In this document: piece by piece, positions 17,654-26,220 of the stretch
Layout: the number at the start of each line of letters is the position of its first letter
Position numbering within the stretch: the first letter of the stretch is position 1
Assembly: GCA_039111475.1 (NCBI GenBank)
Contig: JBCCIP010000015.1
Location: 48,351 to 112,350, forward strand
Source: JAUIET01 sp039111475
GTDB lineage: Bacteria; Pseudomonadota; Gammaproteobacteria; Pseudomonadales; JAUIET01
Length of the DNA stretch: 64,000 bases
Direction: 5' to 3'
The notes under the pieces: generated by a model
Told to the model about the DNA's origin: nothing
Databases searched by the model: none
Seen by the model: only the letters and a program-made list of their open reading frames with translations
Position numbers and translations under genes: made by a program

Positions 17654-18658
17654 ATGACTACCAAAGTAGGAATTAATGGCTTTGGCCGCATGGGGCGCCT
17701 TATTCTGAGAGCGGCCTGGCAATGGGACAACATAGAGTTCGTCCAGATTAACGATCCAGGCGGTGATGCCGAAACGCTCGCGCACTTGCTGAAATTTGAT
17801 TCTGTGCACGGCCAGTGGCCTTACGAAGTCAGTGCAGAAGACAAAAAAATGCTCATCGGCACATCCAATTTGCTTTGCAGTCGTAATAGAGCCATTGAAG
17901 ACACTGACTGGTCGGCGTGCGACCTGGTCATTGAGGCATCCGGAAAAATGAAAACCAAAGCGCTGTTACAGGCTTACCTGGACCAAGGTGTAACACGCGT
18001 GGTGGTCACCGCACCGGTTAAGGAAGAAGGGGTTCTAAATGTTGTCATGGGCGTGAACGACCACTTGTATGACCCAGATTCTCACCCAATTATTACCGCG
18101 GCGTCCTGCACCACCAATTGTTTGGCACCGGTGGTAAAAGTTATTAACGAACATCTGGGCATCAAGCATGGGTCAATGACAACAATTCACTCGGTCACCA
18201 ATACACAGACCATTCTCGATGCACCGCACAAGGATCCACGGCGAGCAAGAGCCTGTTCAATGAGCCTGATTCCAACCACAACCGGTTCAGCCACGGCCAT
18301 CACCAATATTTTTCCGGAGCTGCTGGGCAAACTGAATGGTCATGCAGTGCGTGTGCCGCTTGCGAATGCCTCGCTAACAGACTGTGTGTTTGAGGTACAA
18401 CGGCCTACCAGTGTCGAAGAAGTGAATGGCCTGCTGGAAAGCGCAGCTAGCAAGCAATTAAAAGATATTCTCGGTTTCGAAGAACGCCCACTGGTGTCAA
18501 TTGACTACAGAACTGATCCTCGTTCGGCGATTGTTGATGCCCTATCGACAATGGTGGTTAATGAAACGCAGGTAAAACTTTACTTGTGGTATGACAATGA
18601 GTGGGGGTATGCCAACCGCGCCGCCGAACTCATGCACAAGGTAAGCCAGCAAGCATAG
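17654..18658 (+). CDS. ArsJ-associated glyceraldehyde-3-phosphate dehydrogenase
   Basis: This is a 334-residue type I GAPDH. It has an NAD-binding GINGFGRMGRL at 6-16, catalytic C152 in ASCTTNCLAP and His179 in MTTIHSVTN. The sequence LLKFDSVHGQWPYEV and the C-terminal YDNEWGYANRAAEL match, as I recall it, the clade that travels with ArsJ. In that pathway GAPDH uses arsenate in place of phosphate to make 1-arseno-3-phosphoglycerate, which ArsJ exports before it hydrolyses. ArsJ follows after 14 bases, which supports the assignment strongly. It is unlikely to be the central glycolytic GAPDH. Confidence 0.93.
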   Translation: MTTKVGINGFGRMGRLILRAAWQWDNIEFVQINDPGGDAETLAHLLKFDSVHGQWPYEVSAEDKKMLIGTSNLLCSRNRAIEDTDWSACDLVIEASGKMKTKALLQAYLDQGVTRVVVTAPVKEEGVLNVVMGVNDHLYDPDSHPIITAASCTTNCLAPVVKVINEHLGIKHGSMTTIHSVTNTQTILDAPHKDPRRARACSMSLIPTTTGSATAITNIFPELLGKLNGHAVRVPLANASLTDCVFEVQRPTSVEEVNGLLESAASKQLKDILGFEERPLVSIDYRTDPRSAIVDALSTMVVNETQVKLYLWYDNEWGYANRAAELMHKVSQQA

Positions 18659-18672
18659 CGAAGTCAGCACGC

Positions 18673-19884
18673 ATGAGCGCAGCAGAAATGTCGCCGGATG
18701 TTCGTCAGTATCTTATTGTTACTGGCAACTACTGGGCGTTTACCTTAACCGATGGCGCACTGCGTATGTTGGTGGTACTGCACTTCCATCAGCTGGGCTA
18801 CAACGCCTTACAAATCGCTCTGCTGTTTTTGTTCTACGAAGTATTCGGCGTTGTCACGAATTTACTGGGCGGCTGGCTGGGCGCGCGCTGGGGTTTAAAC
18901 AAAACCATGAATATAGGCCTGTGTTTGCAGGTGCTGGCGTTGAGCATGTTGCTCGTTCCGGCAAGTGTGTTAACACCGGCCTGGGTGATGGCGGCACAGG
19001 CCTTATCCGGTATTGCCAAAGACCTCAATAAGATGAGCGCCAAGAGCGCGATCAAGCTGTTGGTGCCTGAGCAACAGCAAGGCAAGTTGTATCATTGGGT
19101 TAGCGTGTTAACCGGCTCTAAAAACGCGCTTAAGGGACTGGGCTTCTTTTTGGGTGCTGCATTATTGGCCACCCTGGGCTTCTTCGGTGCGGTGTTGCTA
19201 ATGACCGTAGCGTTGGCCCTGGTTGCAGTACTGAGCGTGTTGCTGTTGAGAAAAGAGTTTGGCAAAGCCAGCCATAAACCGAAATTCACGCAGTTGTTTT
19301 CCAAAAGCCGTGCTTTGAATTACTTGTCCGCAGCGCGATTGTTCTTGTTCGGGGCACGCGACGTATGGTTTGTGGTGGCCTTACCGGTCTATCTAAGCTC
19401 TACACTTGACTGGCGCCACGAATTAGTGGGCGGTTTTTTGGCGCTGTGGATTATTGGCTACGGTGCGGTTCAGGCCAATGCACCGCGCATTACCGGCATG
19501 GCTTCAGGATCACCCCCTGATGGTCGCACCGCATTTAGATGGGCCAGTTTATTGGCGGGCATACCCGCGTTAATTGCAGTGGCCTTGCTGGCCAGCACTA
19601 CACCAACGTTGTTATTGATCGTTGGGCTGCTGGTCTTTGGAGGGTTGTTTGCGGTGAACTCCGCGGTGCACAGTTATCTGGTGGTCAGCTATGCCGAGTC
19701 CGACGGTGTTTCGCTGGATGTGGGCTTTTACTATATGGCCAATGCCATGGGGCGGCTTGTGGGTACTGTTTTATCTGGCTGGATTTTTCAATCCCATGGC
19801 TTAGCGGCATGCCTGTTGGTGTCATCAGCGTTTGTTATCATTGCGGCACTGTTGGCCAGGCTGTTGCCTGTTCACGCGCCGTGA
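18673..19884 (+). CDS. arsJ: Organoarsenical efflux MFS transporter ArsJ
   Basis: The start is ATG 18673 (MSAAEMSPDVRQYLIVTGNYWAF); the open frame upstream overlaps GAPDH. The 403-residue protein is a major-facilitator transporter with 10-12 hydrophobic segments. It has the ArsJ-typical early segment TLTDGALRMLVVLHFHQLGY followed by FYEVFGVVTNLLGGWLGAR (MFS motif A region) and ALSGIAKDLNKMSAKSAIKLL. It exports 1-arseno-3-phosphoglycerate made by the adjacent GAPDH, giving arsenate resistance. No arsR, arsC or arsenite pump is visible nearby, so its regulation is unclear. Confidence 0.93.
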   Translation: MSAAEMSPDVRQYLIVTGNYWAFTLTDGALRMLVVLHFHQLGYNALQIALLFLFYEVFGVVTNLLGGWLGARWGLNKTMNIGLCLQVLALSMLLVPASVLTPAWVMAAQALSGIAKDLNKMSAKSAIKLLVPEQQQGKLYHWVSVLTGSKNALKGLGFFLGAALLATLGFFGAVLLMTVALALVAVLSVLLLRKEFGKASHKPKFTQLFSKSRALNYLSAARLFLFGARDVWFVVALPVYLSSTLDWRHELVGGFLALWIIGYGAVQANAPRITGMASGSPPDGRTAFRWASLLAGIPALIAVALLASTTPTLLLIVGLLVFGGLFAVNSAVHSYLVVSYAESDGVSLDVGFYYMANAMGRLVGTVLSGWIFQSHGLAACLLVSSAFVIIAALLARLLPVHAP

Positions 19885-19926
19885 ATTCAACAACGTAATA
19901 CGAAATAAGAGCTGCAGGAATTCTCT

Positions 19927-21108
19927 ATGACCGACATCGAATTGAACAGCGAGCTTACCGATCTCAAGCTGCACATGCAGGCCTTCATCAACAATGAAGT
20001 GATACCACTGGAATCGGTATTGCATGCGGACGACGATGCAGCCGAACAAGCAATGACTGGCTTGAAAGCGAAAGCCAGGCAGCTTGGCCTTTGGGCGCTG
20101 GGCCACCCCGAGTCGATTGGCGGCGGTGGCCTGTCACTGATGGATTTCGCGTATTTAAACGAAGTGATTGGCCGGTCTCATTACGGGCAAATGGCTGTTG
20201 GCTCAATCTCTATGCAAGATTCCATCATGCTGCACCTGTACGGTAATGAGTCGCAGCGAAAACAATGGTTAACGCCTTTGGTTGACGGTGAAATATATCC
20301 GTCGGTGGGTCTTACTGAACCTGAAGTCGCCGGTTCTGATCCAACCTTGATGCAAACCAGGGCGACCCTGGACGGCGATGAGTGGGTTATCAATGGGCAC
20401 AAATGGTTTACCACCGGTGCCAATCGCGCGGCGTTCACAACCGTATTCTGCGAGACTGAACCAGACCAGCAGAGACACAGCAAGTTCTCGGCAATTATCG
20501 TCCCCACCAATACCCCTGGGTATGACATAAAGCGCGTAGTGCGCACCATGGGCGATACGCAAGGCGGGCATTGCGAAGTAAATCTTAACAACATACGAGT
20601 ACCGTTCGAAAACCTGTTGGGCGAGCGCGGAAAAGGCTTTTTAATTGCGCAGAAACGACTTGGGCCCGGACGAATATTTCACTGTATGCGCTGGCTTGGG
20701 CAGGCGCAGCGTGCGTTCGAGTTAATGTGCGACTACGCCAATAAACGCTATGCACATGGCTCGCTGTTAGCCGAAAAAGGTGAGATACAACGCTTTGTAG
20801 CGGAGTCAGCCGCCGAAATACACGCGGCCAGATTAATGACCATAGATGCGGCGCGCCGAATGGACAGCGGCGACGAAGCGCGCGTTGAAATAGCCTTAAT
20901 AAAATTTTGGGGCGCGCGCATGCTGCACAATGTGATCGACAGGGCCATTCAAGTGCACGGTGCGCTGGGGGTTACGGAAGATACGCCTCTGGAGTTCATG
21001 TATAGAGAAGCAAGATTTGCACGCATCTATGATGGTCCAGACGAAGTGCACCGCATGACAGTAGCGCGCAGGCTGCTGAAAGATACGGCTGGCAACGTTC
21101 CCTGGTAG
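19927..21108 (+). CDS. Acyl-CoA dehydrogenase
   Basis: This 393-residue flavoprotein has the ACAD landmarks: VGLTEPEVAGSDPTLMQTRA (FAD/substrate loop), WVINGHKWFTTGANRA, and the C-terminal QVHGALGVTEDTPLEFMYREARFARIYDGPDEVH. The glutamate-containing region that holds the catalytic base is present. It oxidises an acyl-CoA to an enoyl-CoA in the cytoplasm and passes electrons to ETF. It starts 42 bases after arsJ with the sequence GAGCTGCAGGAATTCTCT before the ATG. Its type resembles ACAD10/11-like enzymes, which often accompany the APH-like kinase found 3.3 kb upstream. Confidence 0.92.
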   Translation: MTDIELNSELTDLKLHMQAFINNEVIPLESVLHADDDAAEQAMTGLKAKARQLGLWALGHPESIGGGGLSLMDFAYLNEVIGRSHYGQMAVGSISMQDSIMLHLYGNESQRKQWLTPLVDGEIYPSVGLTEPEVAGSDPTLMQTRATLDGDEWVINGHKWFTTGANRAAFTTVFCETEPDQQRHSKFSAIIVPTNTPGYDIKRVVRTMGDTQGGHCEVNLNNIRVPFENLLGERGKGFLIAQKRLGPGRIFHCMRWLGQAQRAFELMCDYANKRYAHGSLLAEKGEIQRFVAESAAEIHAARLMTIDAARRMDSGDEARVEIALIKFWGARMLHNVIDRAIQVHGALGVTEDTPLEFMYREARFARIYDGPDEVHRMTVARRLLKDTAGNVPW

Positions 21109-21130
21109 CATTAACCAGCTTAGTGCGTGG

Positions 21131-21850
21131 TCACTTCAGCCTGCCTGTAAGCTGCAAAAACAAGCCTACGAAAAACAAATACGCAGACGAGAGCAAGATG
21201 ACCGCGTCCACCAGCAATGGCGGGTCAAGTTTGTAATAGATCGCGATTAGCCCACTCACTACCCATAAGGCCGACACGGTCAGACTTGGTATTCGCCAGA
21301 CCTTCACTCTTACAGGATGAATGAATAACATAGGTACAAAGGTAAGCACCGTACAAGCAAGCACAACGACAATGGAAAAGTACTCATTGGGCGACAGCAC
21401 GAACAAACCAAACACCACCATATTCCAAACGACCGGAAAGCCGATGAATCCATAGTCTTCGCTTTTCATGCGCGTATCGGCGTAATAGATGGCTGATGTG
21501 ACCACAATAAGCGCTGCCGCAATAAATGATGCGTACATGCCCAGCAAACCGCTTTGATACAAGGCAAACGCCGGCAACATCACGTAAGAAAAATAGTCGA
21601 TCACCGCGTCGAGAATGTCACCGGAAAAATGCGGCCACCATTTTTTAACTTCCAGCTTACGCGCCAAAGGGCCATCAATAGCGTCCACGAATAATGCAAT
21701 CGCCATCCACAGAAACATATCCGGAAAACGATTTTCAGCCGCGGCAACCAAGGCCAGGAAGGCAAAAAACGCACCTGAAGCCGTTAATAAGTGAACACTG
21801 AAAGCCCACAGTGAATTTCTGGAGAGTCCGAACACTAGCACCCTACTCAA
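21131..21850 (-). CDS. pcs: Phosphatidylcholine synthase (CDP-alcohol phosphatidyltransferase)
   Basis: This 239-residue membrane protein has about seven or eight hydrophobic segments. The CDP-alcohol phosphotransferase motif is D59-G60-x2-A63-R64-x12-G77-x3-D81-x3-D85; the longer spacer before Gly is the Pcs-type variant. The surrounding WPHFSGDILDAVIDYFSYVMLP also matches bacterial phosphatidylcholine synthases. It condenses CDP-diacylglycerol with choline at the inner membrane to make phosphatidylcholine directly. This implies that choline reaches the cytoplasm, which fits a genome rich in betaine catabolism. It is convergent with the acyl-CoA dehydrogenase gene (22-base gap). Confidence 0.9.
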   Translation of the reverse strand: MSRVLVFGLSRNSLWAFSVHLLTASGAFFAFLALVAAAENRFPDMFLWMAIALFVDAIDGPLARKLEVKKWWPHFSGDILDAVIDYFSYVMLPAFALYQSGLLGMYASFIAAALIVVTSAIYYADTRMKSEDYGFIGFPVVWNMVVFGLFVLSPNEYFSIVVVLACTVLTFVPMLFIHPVRVKVWRIPSLTVSALWVVSGLIAIYYKLDPPLLVDAVILLSSAYLFFVGLFLQLTGRLK

Positions 21851-21914
21851 GCGAGTATAATGCTCACCATTCTATTCCAACACAGACATAAGCAAAGCAA
21901 TTAAGGGCTAATTT

Positions 21915-22352
21915 ATGCATTTTGACGTTTATCTCTCCGGCGAGATCCACACTGATTGGCGCGAGCAAATCATAGAGGGTTGTACGGAACTTGGGCTACC
22001 CATGTCATTTTCATCGGCGGTGACAAATCACGAGGCCAGCGATGCGGCGGGTGATTGTCTTGGCGCTGAAGACAATAGTTTTTGGCGTGATCACAAATCG
22101 GCCAAGGTCAATGCCATTCGGATCAAGACCTTGATTGAAAGCTGCGATATCGCCGTTATTCGCTTCGGCGACCAATACAAACAGTGGAACGCCGCATTCG
22201 ATGCAGGTTACTGCGCCGCCATGGGCACGCCGTATATTACATTGCATGACGAGAACATTGTGCATCCACTTAAAGAAGTTGACGCAGCTGCGATGGCATG
22301 GGCCACCACACCACAGCAGGTGGTCGACGTTCTAAAACATATTTCTAGCTAA
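21915..22352 (+). CDS. YtoQ family protein
   Basis: This 145-residue protein starts MHFDVYLSGEIHTDWREQI, the hallmark of the YtoQ family. Later segments include DNSFWRDHKSAKVNAIRIKTLIESCDIAVIRFGD and FDAGYCAAMGTPYI, which resemble nucleoside 2-deoxyribosyltransferase-like folds. A family-level biochemical function is not established as far as I know. It is divergent from pcs and convergent with the FKBP gene. Confidence 0.85.
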   Translation: MHFDVYLSGEIHTDWREQIIEGCTELGLPMSFSSAVTNHEASDAAGDCLGAEDNSFWRDHKSAKVNAIRIKTLIESCDIAVIRFGDQYKQWNAAFDAGYCAAMGTPYITLHDENIVHPLKEVDAAAMAWATTPQQVVDVLKHISS

Positions 22353-22371
22353 AAGGGGTGCAGTAGGTACC

Positions 22372-22390
22372 ACGCGCCAGAGCGGCGCGT
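22372..22390. terminator. GC-rich hairpin between convergent ytoQ-like and FKBP genes
   Basis: ACGCGCC (22372-22378) pairs with GGCGCGT (22384-22390) around a 5-base loop. It lies in the 42-base gap between convergent genes, so it could terminate both, but neither flank has a strong U-tract. Confidence 0.45.
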
Positions 22391-22394
22391 TGCG

Positions 22395-22871
22395 TTACTC
22401 GTTGATGCCTAATAGCTCAACATCAAAAATCAAAGTCTCATCAGGACCAATCGCCGCACCTGCACCACGACTGCCGTAAGCCAGCTCGCTGGGAATAAAC
22501 AAACGTGTTTTTTCACCCACAACCATCAGTTGCAAGCCTTCTGTCCAACCAGAAATTACCTGATTCAGACCAAATGAGATGGGCTCGCCTCGGTCAACCG
22601 AGCTGTCAAAAACGCTACCGTCAATCAGTATGCCGTGATAGTGCACTTTAACCCTATCCCGCGGCCCAGGATGTTCGCTGCCATCACCTTCATTCAATAC
22701 CAGGTACTGCAAACCAGAGTCAGTGACTTTAACGCCCTCTTTGTCTTTGTTCGCTGCCAAAAAATCCAGACCTGCCTGCATATTACTTTCTCCTGAGGCT
22801 TGTGAGTTTGAATATCGCTGATACAACACTACTGCCAATACCAACAGTATCAGCCCAATAACAAATTCCAT
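22395..22871 (-). CDS. FKBP-type peptidyl-prolyl cis-trans isomerase, membrane-anchored
   Basis: The 158-residue protein begins with a single hydrophobic segment (VIGLILLVLAVVLYQRY) that anchors it to the inner membrane. It then carries an FKBP-associated short segment (NMQAGLDFLAANKDKEGVKVTDSGLQY) and a full FKBP domain (PGPRDRVKVHYHGILIDGSVFDSS ... FIPSELAYGSRGAG). It is related to FkpA/Mip-type isomerases and probably assists periplasmic protein folding. Confidence 0.92.
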   Translation of the reverse strand: MEFVIGLILLVLAVVLYQRYSNSQASGESNMQAGLDFLAANKDKEGVKVTDSGLQYLVLNEGDGSEHPGPRDRVKVHYHGILIDGSVFDSSVDRGEPISFGLNQVISGWTEGLQLMVVGEKTRLFIPSELAYGSRGAGAAIGPDETLIFDVELLGINE

Positions 22872-23052
22872 GATTTACCTATTAGTGCAGGTTCTATTCA
22901 GGGTGTAAACGAAGAATGATAACTGTTTCCAACGCCGATGAACAATCCGCTGGCAAATAGATTACGACTGCTAGCTTGAGCAATGCAGCTGTTCCGGCTC
23001 GCTGACCTGAGCAAAATCAAAAGCTTGTTCCGGCCTGCCGCTTGTACTATGA

Positions 23053-23072
23053 TACTGTTTATTCATACAGTA
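23053..23072. promoter_or_regulatory. LexA-binding site (SOS box) before topB
   Basis: TACTGT-N8-ACAGTA occupies these positions with CTGT at 23055-23058 and ACAG at 23067-23070, matching the gammaproteobacterial LexA consensus core exactly. It ends 12 bases before the topB GTG start, where LexA would block transcription. The flanks are AT-rich, as in strong boxes. Confidence 0.8.
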
Positions 23073-23084
23073 TATCGTTCTCTC

Positions 23085-25055
23085 GTGAAGCTCTTTATTG
23101 CTGAAAAACCCAGTCTGGGCAGAGCCATTGCAGACGCTCTGCCAAAGCCATTGAAAAAGGCCGAGGGATTTATTACGGCCGGCAACGGTGATGTGGTGTC
23201 GTGGTGCATTGGCCATTTGCTCGAGCAAGCCGAACCTCATCAATATGATGAGGCGTATAAGCGTTGGAATCACGCTGACCTGCCAATCATTCCAGGCCAG
23301 TGGCAACTCAACACCAAAACCAGTACACGCAAACAATTCACGGTATTGCGAAAGCTCATCAAGCAAGCCGATCAGTTGGTTCACGCCGGTGACCCGGACC
23401 GTGAAGGTCAGCTATTGGTAGACGAAGTAATTGAGTACGCAGGTGTCTCTAGCGCGAAAAAATTGGCTGCGCAACGTCTGTTAATCAGCGATATGAATCC
23501 AGCGGCGGTGAAGCGGGCTCTGAGTCAGCTTAGAAGTAATCGGGATTTCGTACCGTTAGCCACATCAGCACTCGCCAGAAGCAGAGCAGACTGGTTGTAT
23601 GGGATCAACATGACGCGTTCTTTCACACTCGCTGGTAAAAAAGCCGGGTTCAAAGGTGTGTTGTCGGTAGGAAGAGTGCAAACCCCAGTATTAGGCCTCG
23701 TGGTTAAAAGAGACCGGGAGATAGAAAATTTTGTAGCCATACCCTTTTATGAGGTGTGGGCAAACGTGCAATGTGAAGACCAATCGGAGTTTCTTGCGAA
23801 ATGGAAACCCGGTGAGGCTTACCAGAACTATCAGGATGAGGAAGGCCGCATCACAGACAAAGCGCAAGCAAAAAAAGTGGCCGACAAGGTGAATGGCAAA
23901 CGCGGTGTTGTCGACAACTTTGAACACAAGAAGCGCTCTCAGGCTGCTCCGCTGCCTTATAACCTGTCGGCACTGCAAATTGATGCGGCTATTCGTTTCG
24001 GCCTTTCCGCTAAAACTGTATTGGACGCCTGCCAGGACCTGTATGAAAAACACAAGTTAATCACCTACCCACGGTCTGACTGTCGTTACTTACCGCAAGA
24101 ACAGGCGAACATGGCGCAAAGCGTAGTAACCGCGATCAGTGAAAGTTGTTCTACGCTCAATGAAGCAGGTTCGCAAGCCAATCTGTCGCTCAATAGTCGC
24201 GCATGGAACGACAAAAAAGTGATTGCGCACCATGCCATCATTCCCACCGCCAAAGCACTGGACACATCCAGGCTAGCGCGTGCGCAAGCGCAACTGTATG
24301 AATTAATTGCGCGGCAATACCTTGCTCAGTTCTATCCGCCGCACTGCTTTAATGAAATAAAAGTGTCTCTGCGCATCGAAGGCGAGCAGTTTGTAGCGAG
24401 CGACAGAAAAACAGTGTCCGCAGGCTGGAAAGCGCTTTTCCCAGTTAAGAGGCACGCGGAAACTGCAAATGACCGTAAACAGTCCATTCCTACTCTTAAA
24501 AAAGGTGCTCCGGTTGATTGCACTTCAGTAGAGCTCAAGGACAAACTTACGCAAGCCCCGCTGCCGTTCAGTGACGCAAGCTTGTTGGCTGCAATGACGG
24601 GTATTAGTCGATTCGTTAAGGACCCTGATGTCCGCAAGATTCTGCGCGATACTGACGGTTTGGGCACAGAAGCAACTCGTGCGGGCATCATAGAACTGCT
24701 GTTCAAACGCGATTTCCTGGTGCGCAGCGGCAAGAGCATTAGCAGTACGCCGGCCGGCCGGGCACTGATTGATTGCCTGCCAGAGTCAGCAAGCCTACCC
24801 GACATGACCGCCCAATGGGAAAATCATCTGGAATTGATAAGCGCACGCGCGGCGAACTACCAGAGCTTTATGCAGCCATTAGTGCAAACGCTGACAGAGT
24901 TAGTGCAATTGGGTGAAAGCGCCAATGCCGAAGCCTTTAAAGGTTTGCCCTCAGCCAAGCCGCGCTACAAGCGAAAAAAACCCTCGGCGTCAGGCACACG
25001 ATCTGGCAAAAAGCAGTACCCTGGGAAACGGCATAAGACTGCTAGACGCTCTTAA
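23085..25055 (+). CDS. topB: DNA topoisomerase III
   Basis: With the GTG start at 23085 the product is 656 residues, beginning MKLFIAEKPSLGRAIADALP. The catalytic tyrosine is then Y328 in LITYPRSD, the same number as in E. coli TopB, which supports this start. The Toprim acidic motif is D103-P-D105-REG. The C-terminal tail is short, strongly basic (KPRYKRKKPSASG ... KTARRS) and lacks zinc fingers. The enzyme is a type IA topoisomerase that decatenates DNA and resolves recombination or replication intermediates. A LexA box immediately upstream indicates induction by DNA damage. An alternative ATG upstream (23049) would place the box inside the coding region and is less likely. Confidence 0.95.
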   Translation: MKLFIAEKPSLGRAIADALPKPLKKAEGFITAGNGDVVSWCIGHLLEQAEPHQYDEAYKRWNHADLPIIPGQWQLNTKTSTRKQFTVLRKLIKQADQLVHAGDPDREGQLLVDEVIEYAGVSSAKKLAAQRLLISDMNPAAVKRALSQLRSNRDFVPLATSALARSRADWLYGINMTRSFTLAGKKAGFKGVLSVGRVQTPVLGLVVKRDREIENFVAIPFYEVWANVQCEDQSEFLAKWKPGEAYQNYQDEEGRITDKAQAKKVADKVNGKRGVVDNFEHKKRSQAAPLPYNLSALQIDAAIRFGLSAKTVLDACQDLYEKHKLITYPRSDCRYLPQEQANMAQSVVTAISESCSTLNEAGSQANLSLNSRAWNDKKVIAHHAIIPTAKALDTSRLARAQAQLYELIARQYLAQFYPPHCFNEIKVSLRIEGEQFVASDRKTVSAGWKALFPVKRHAETANDRKQSIPTLKKGAPVDCTSVELKDKLTQAPLPFSDASLLAAMTGISRFVKDPDVRKILRDTDGLGTEATRAGIIELLFKRDFLVRSGKSISSTPAGRALIDCLPESASLPDMTAQWENHLELISARAANYQSFMQPLVQTLTELVQLGESANAEAFKGLPSAKPRYKRKKPSASGTRSGKKQYPGKRHKTARRS

Positions 25056-25075
25056 GGGCAACTATAGCGGTGCTC

Positions 25076-26176
25076 TTAAGGACGAACGACAATGTTTCCT
25101 ACGTGTTTTTTATCTATGAACGCTTGCTGCGCCTGATAAAAATCCCTGAGCGGATAGGTCTTTGCCACTATCGGTCTAATCTCTCCGCGCTCGATGTAAG
25201 AAATCAGATCGGTGAACACATGCGGCTCAACAATCGTGGAGCCTATAAACGTGAGATCGTTCAAATACAAAGTGCGTAAGTCCAAATCAACGATCGGGCC
25301 TGCAATTGCACCAGAACATGTGTACCTGCCGCCACGATCCATCACGTCAATTAAGGCTGGAAAATAATCTCCACCAACAACGTCGGCCACTACAGTCACT
25401 GAGTCGTACCCCGTTGCTTGCTTAAGTGCCTCACCTAACGCCTCAGGTGCGCGTGGTAAAATGGCATCAGGCGATAAAGCGTTTACTTGGGCATGCTTGG
25501 CTTCAGACGCCATTGCAATCACCAATGCGCCACGGCGCTTCGCCAATTGAATCAGGGCGGAACCAACGCCTCCAGAGGCACCCGTAATCAATACACGATC
25601 GCCCTCAGCTACCTTTGCTCTCGACAGCATTCCCTCGGCAGTGGTGTAGGAACAAGAAAAGGTCGCCAGCTCTTCGTCCGTCAATTCAGAATTCACGGCA
25701 CCTACATTGCGATAATCAATAACCGCGTATTGCGCATAACCACCGTCGCACTCAGAACCAAAGTACCCTACCCCATGCAGATTGAATGGGTCGCTCCAGT
25801 CGCGAAGCCAGTTGTCGGTGATAACTCGCTTGCCCAGCAGGGCCTGATCGGCGTTTTGCCCGCACTGTACAACGATTCCGCACGCATCAGCGCCTTGTAT
25901 GCGTGGAAAGCTAAGCGGTGCTGAACCCCAGGTAGGGTCATCTTCGCCCACTTCGTCAAACGCATCGCCAGTGGTGGCGTCGTTTACTGTTTTGGAATAC
26001 CAACCCGAACGAGTGTTGATGTCTGTGTTGTTCAACCCACAAGCGCGCACTTCGATCAGCACTTCGTTTGGTCTGGGTTTTGGCGTTGGCCATTCTTCTT
26101 CGAACACCAGCCTATCCATTCCACCGTGGCCTGTCAGTACTAAGGCTTGCATGGTATCGCTTACTTCATCAGTCAT
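25076..26176 (-). CDS. MDR-family zinc-independent alcohol dehydrogenase/quinone reductase
   Basis: This is a 366-residue medium-chain dehydrogenase. Its N-terminal GroES-like domain has ACGLNNTDINTRSGWY, where the zinc-ADH ligands are not conserved. The NADP-binding segment is VLITGASGGVGSALIQLAKRRGA. It therefore belongs to the quinone oxidoreductase or enoyl reductase-like branch. It differs from AcuI (acryloyl-CoA reductase) in length and motifs, so that name is not used. It is the third gene of a minus-strand unit (FAD/GcvT dehydrogenase, enolase-superfamily enzyme, MDR) and likely handles a carbonyl or enoyl product of that pathway. It is convergent with topB. Confidence 0.85.
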   Translation of the reverse strand: MTDEVSDTMQALVLTGHGGMDRLVFEEEWPTPKPRPNEVLIEVRACGLNNTDINTRSGWYSKTVNDATTGDAFDEVGEDDPTWGSAPLSFPRIQGADACGIVVQCGQNADQALLGKRVITDNWLRDWSDPFNLHGVGYFGSECDGGYAQYAVIDYRNVGAVNSELTDEELATFSCSYTTAEGMLSRAKVAEGDRVLITGASGGVGSALIQLAKRRGALVIAMASEAKHAQVNALSPDAILPRAPEALGEALKQATGYDSVTVVADVVGGDYFPALIDVMDRGGRYTCSGAIAGPIVDLDLRTLYLNDLTFIGSTIVEPHVFTDLISYIERGEIRPIVAKTYPLRDFYQAQQAFIDKKHVGNIVVRP

Positions 26177-26220
26177 ATTTTTATCCTTAATCTCTGATTA
26201 CTGCGCTCGCACGCGTCAAT

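Noticed and set aside
22983..23084. Upstream extension of topoisomerase III
   Set aside because: It would translate through the LexA box, and the catalytic Tyr numbering fits the GTG at 23085.
25049..25080. Repeated GCTCTTAAGG at the topB/MDR junction as a terminator
   Set aside because: It is a direct, not inverted, repeat and forms no clear stem with a T tract.
25076..26176. AcuI acryloyl-CoA reductase as partner of the DddP-like lyase
   Set aside because: The protein is longer than AcuI and its N-terminal motifs differ; only the general MDR family is supported.
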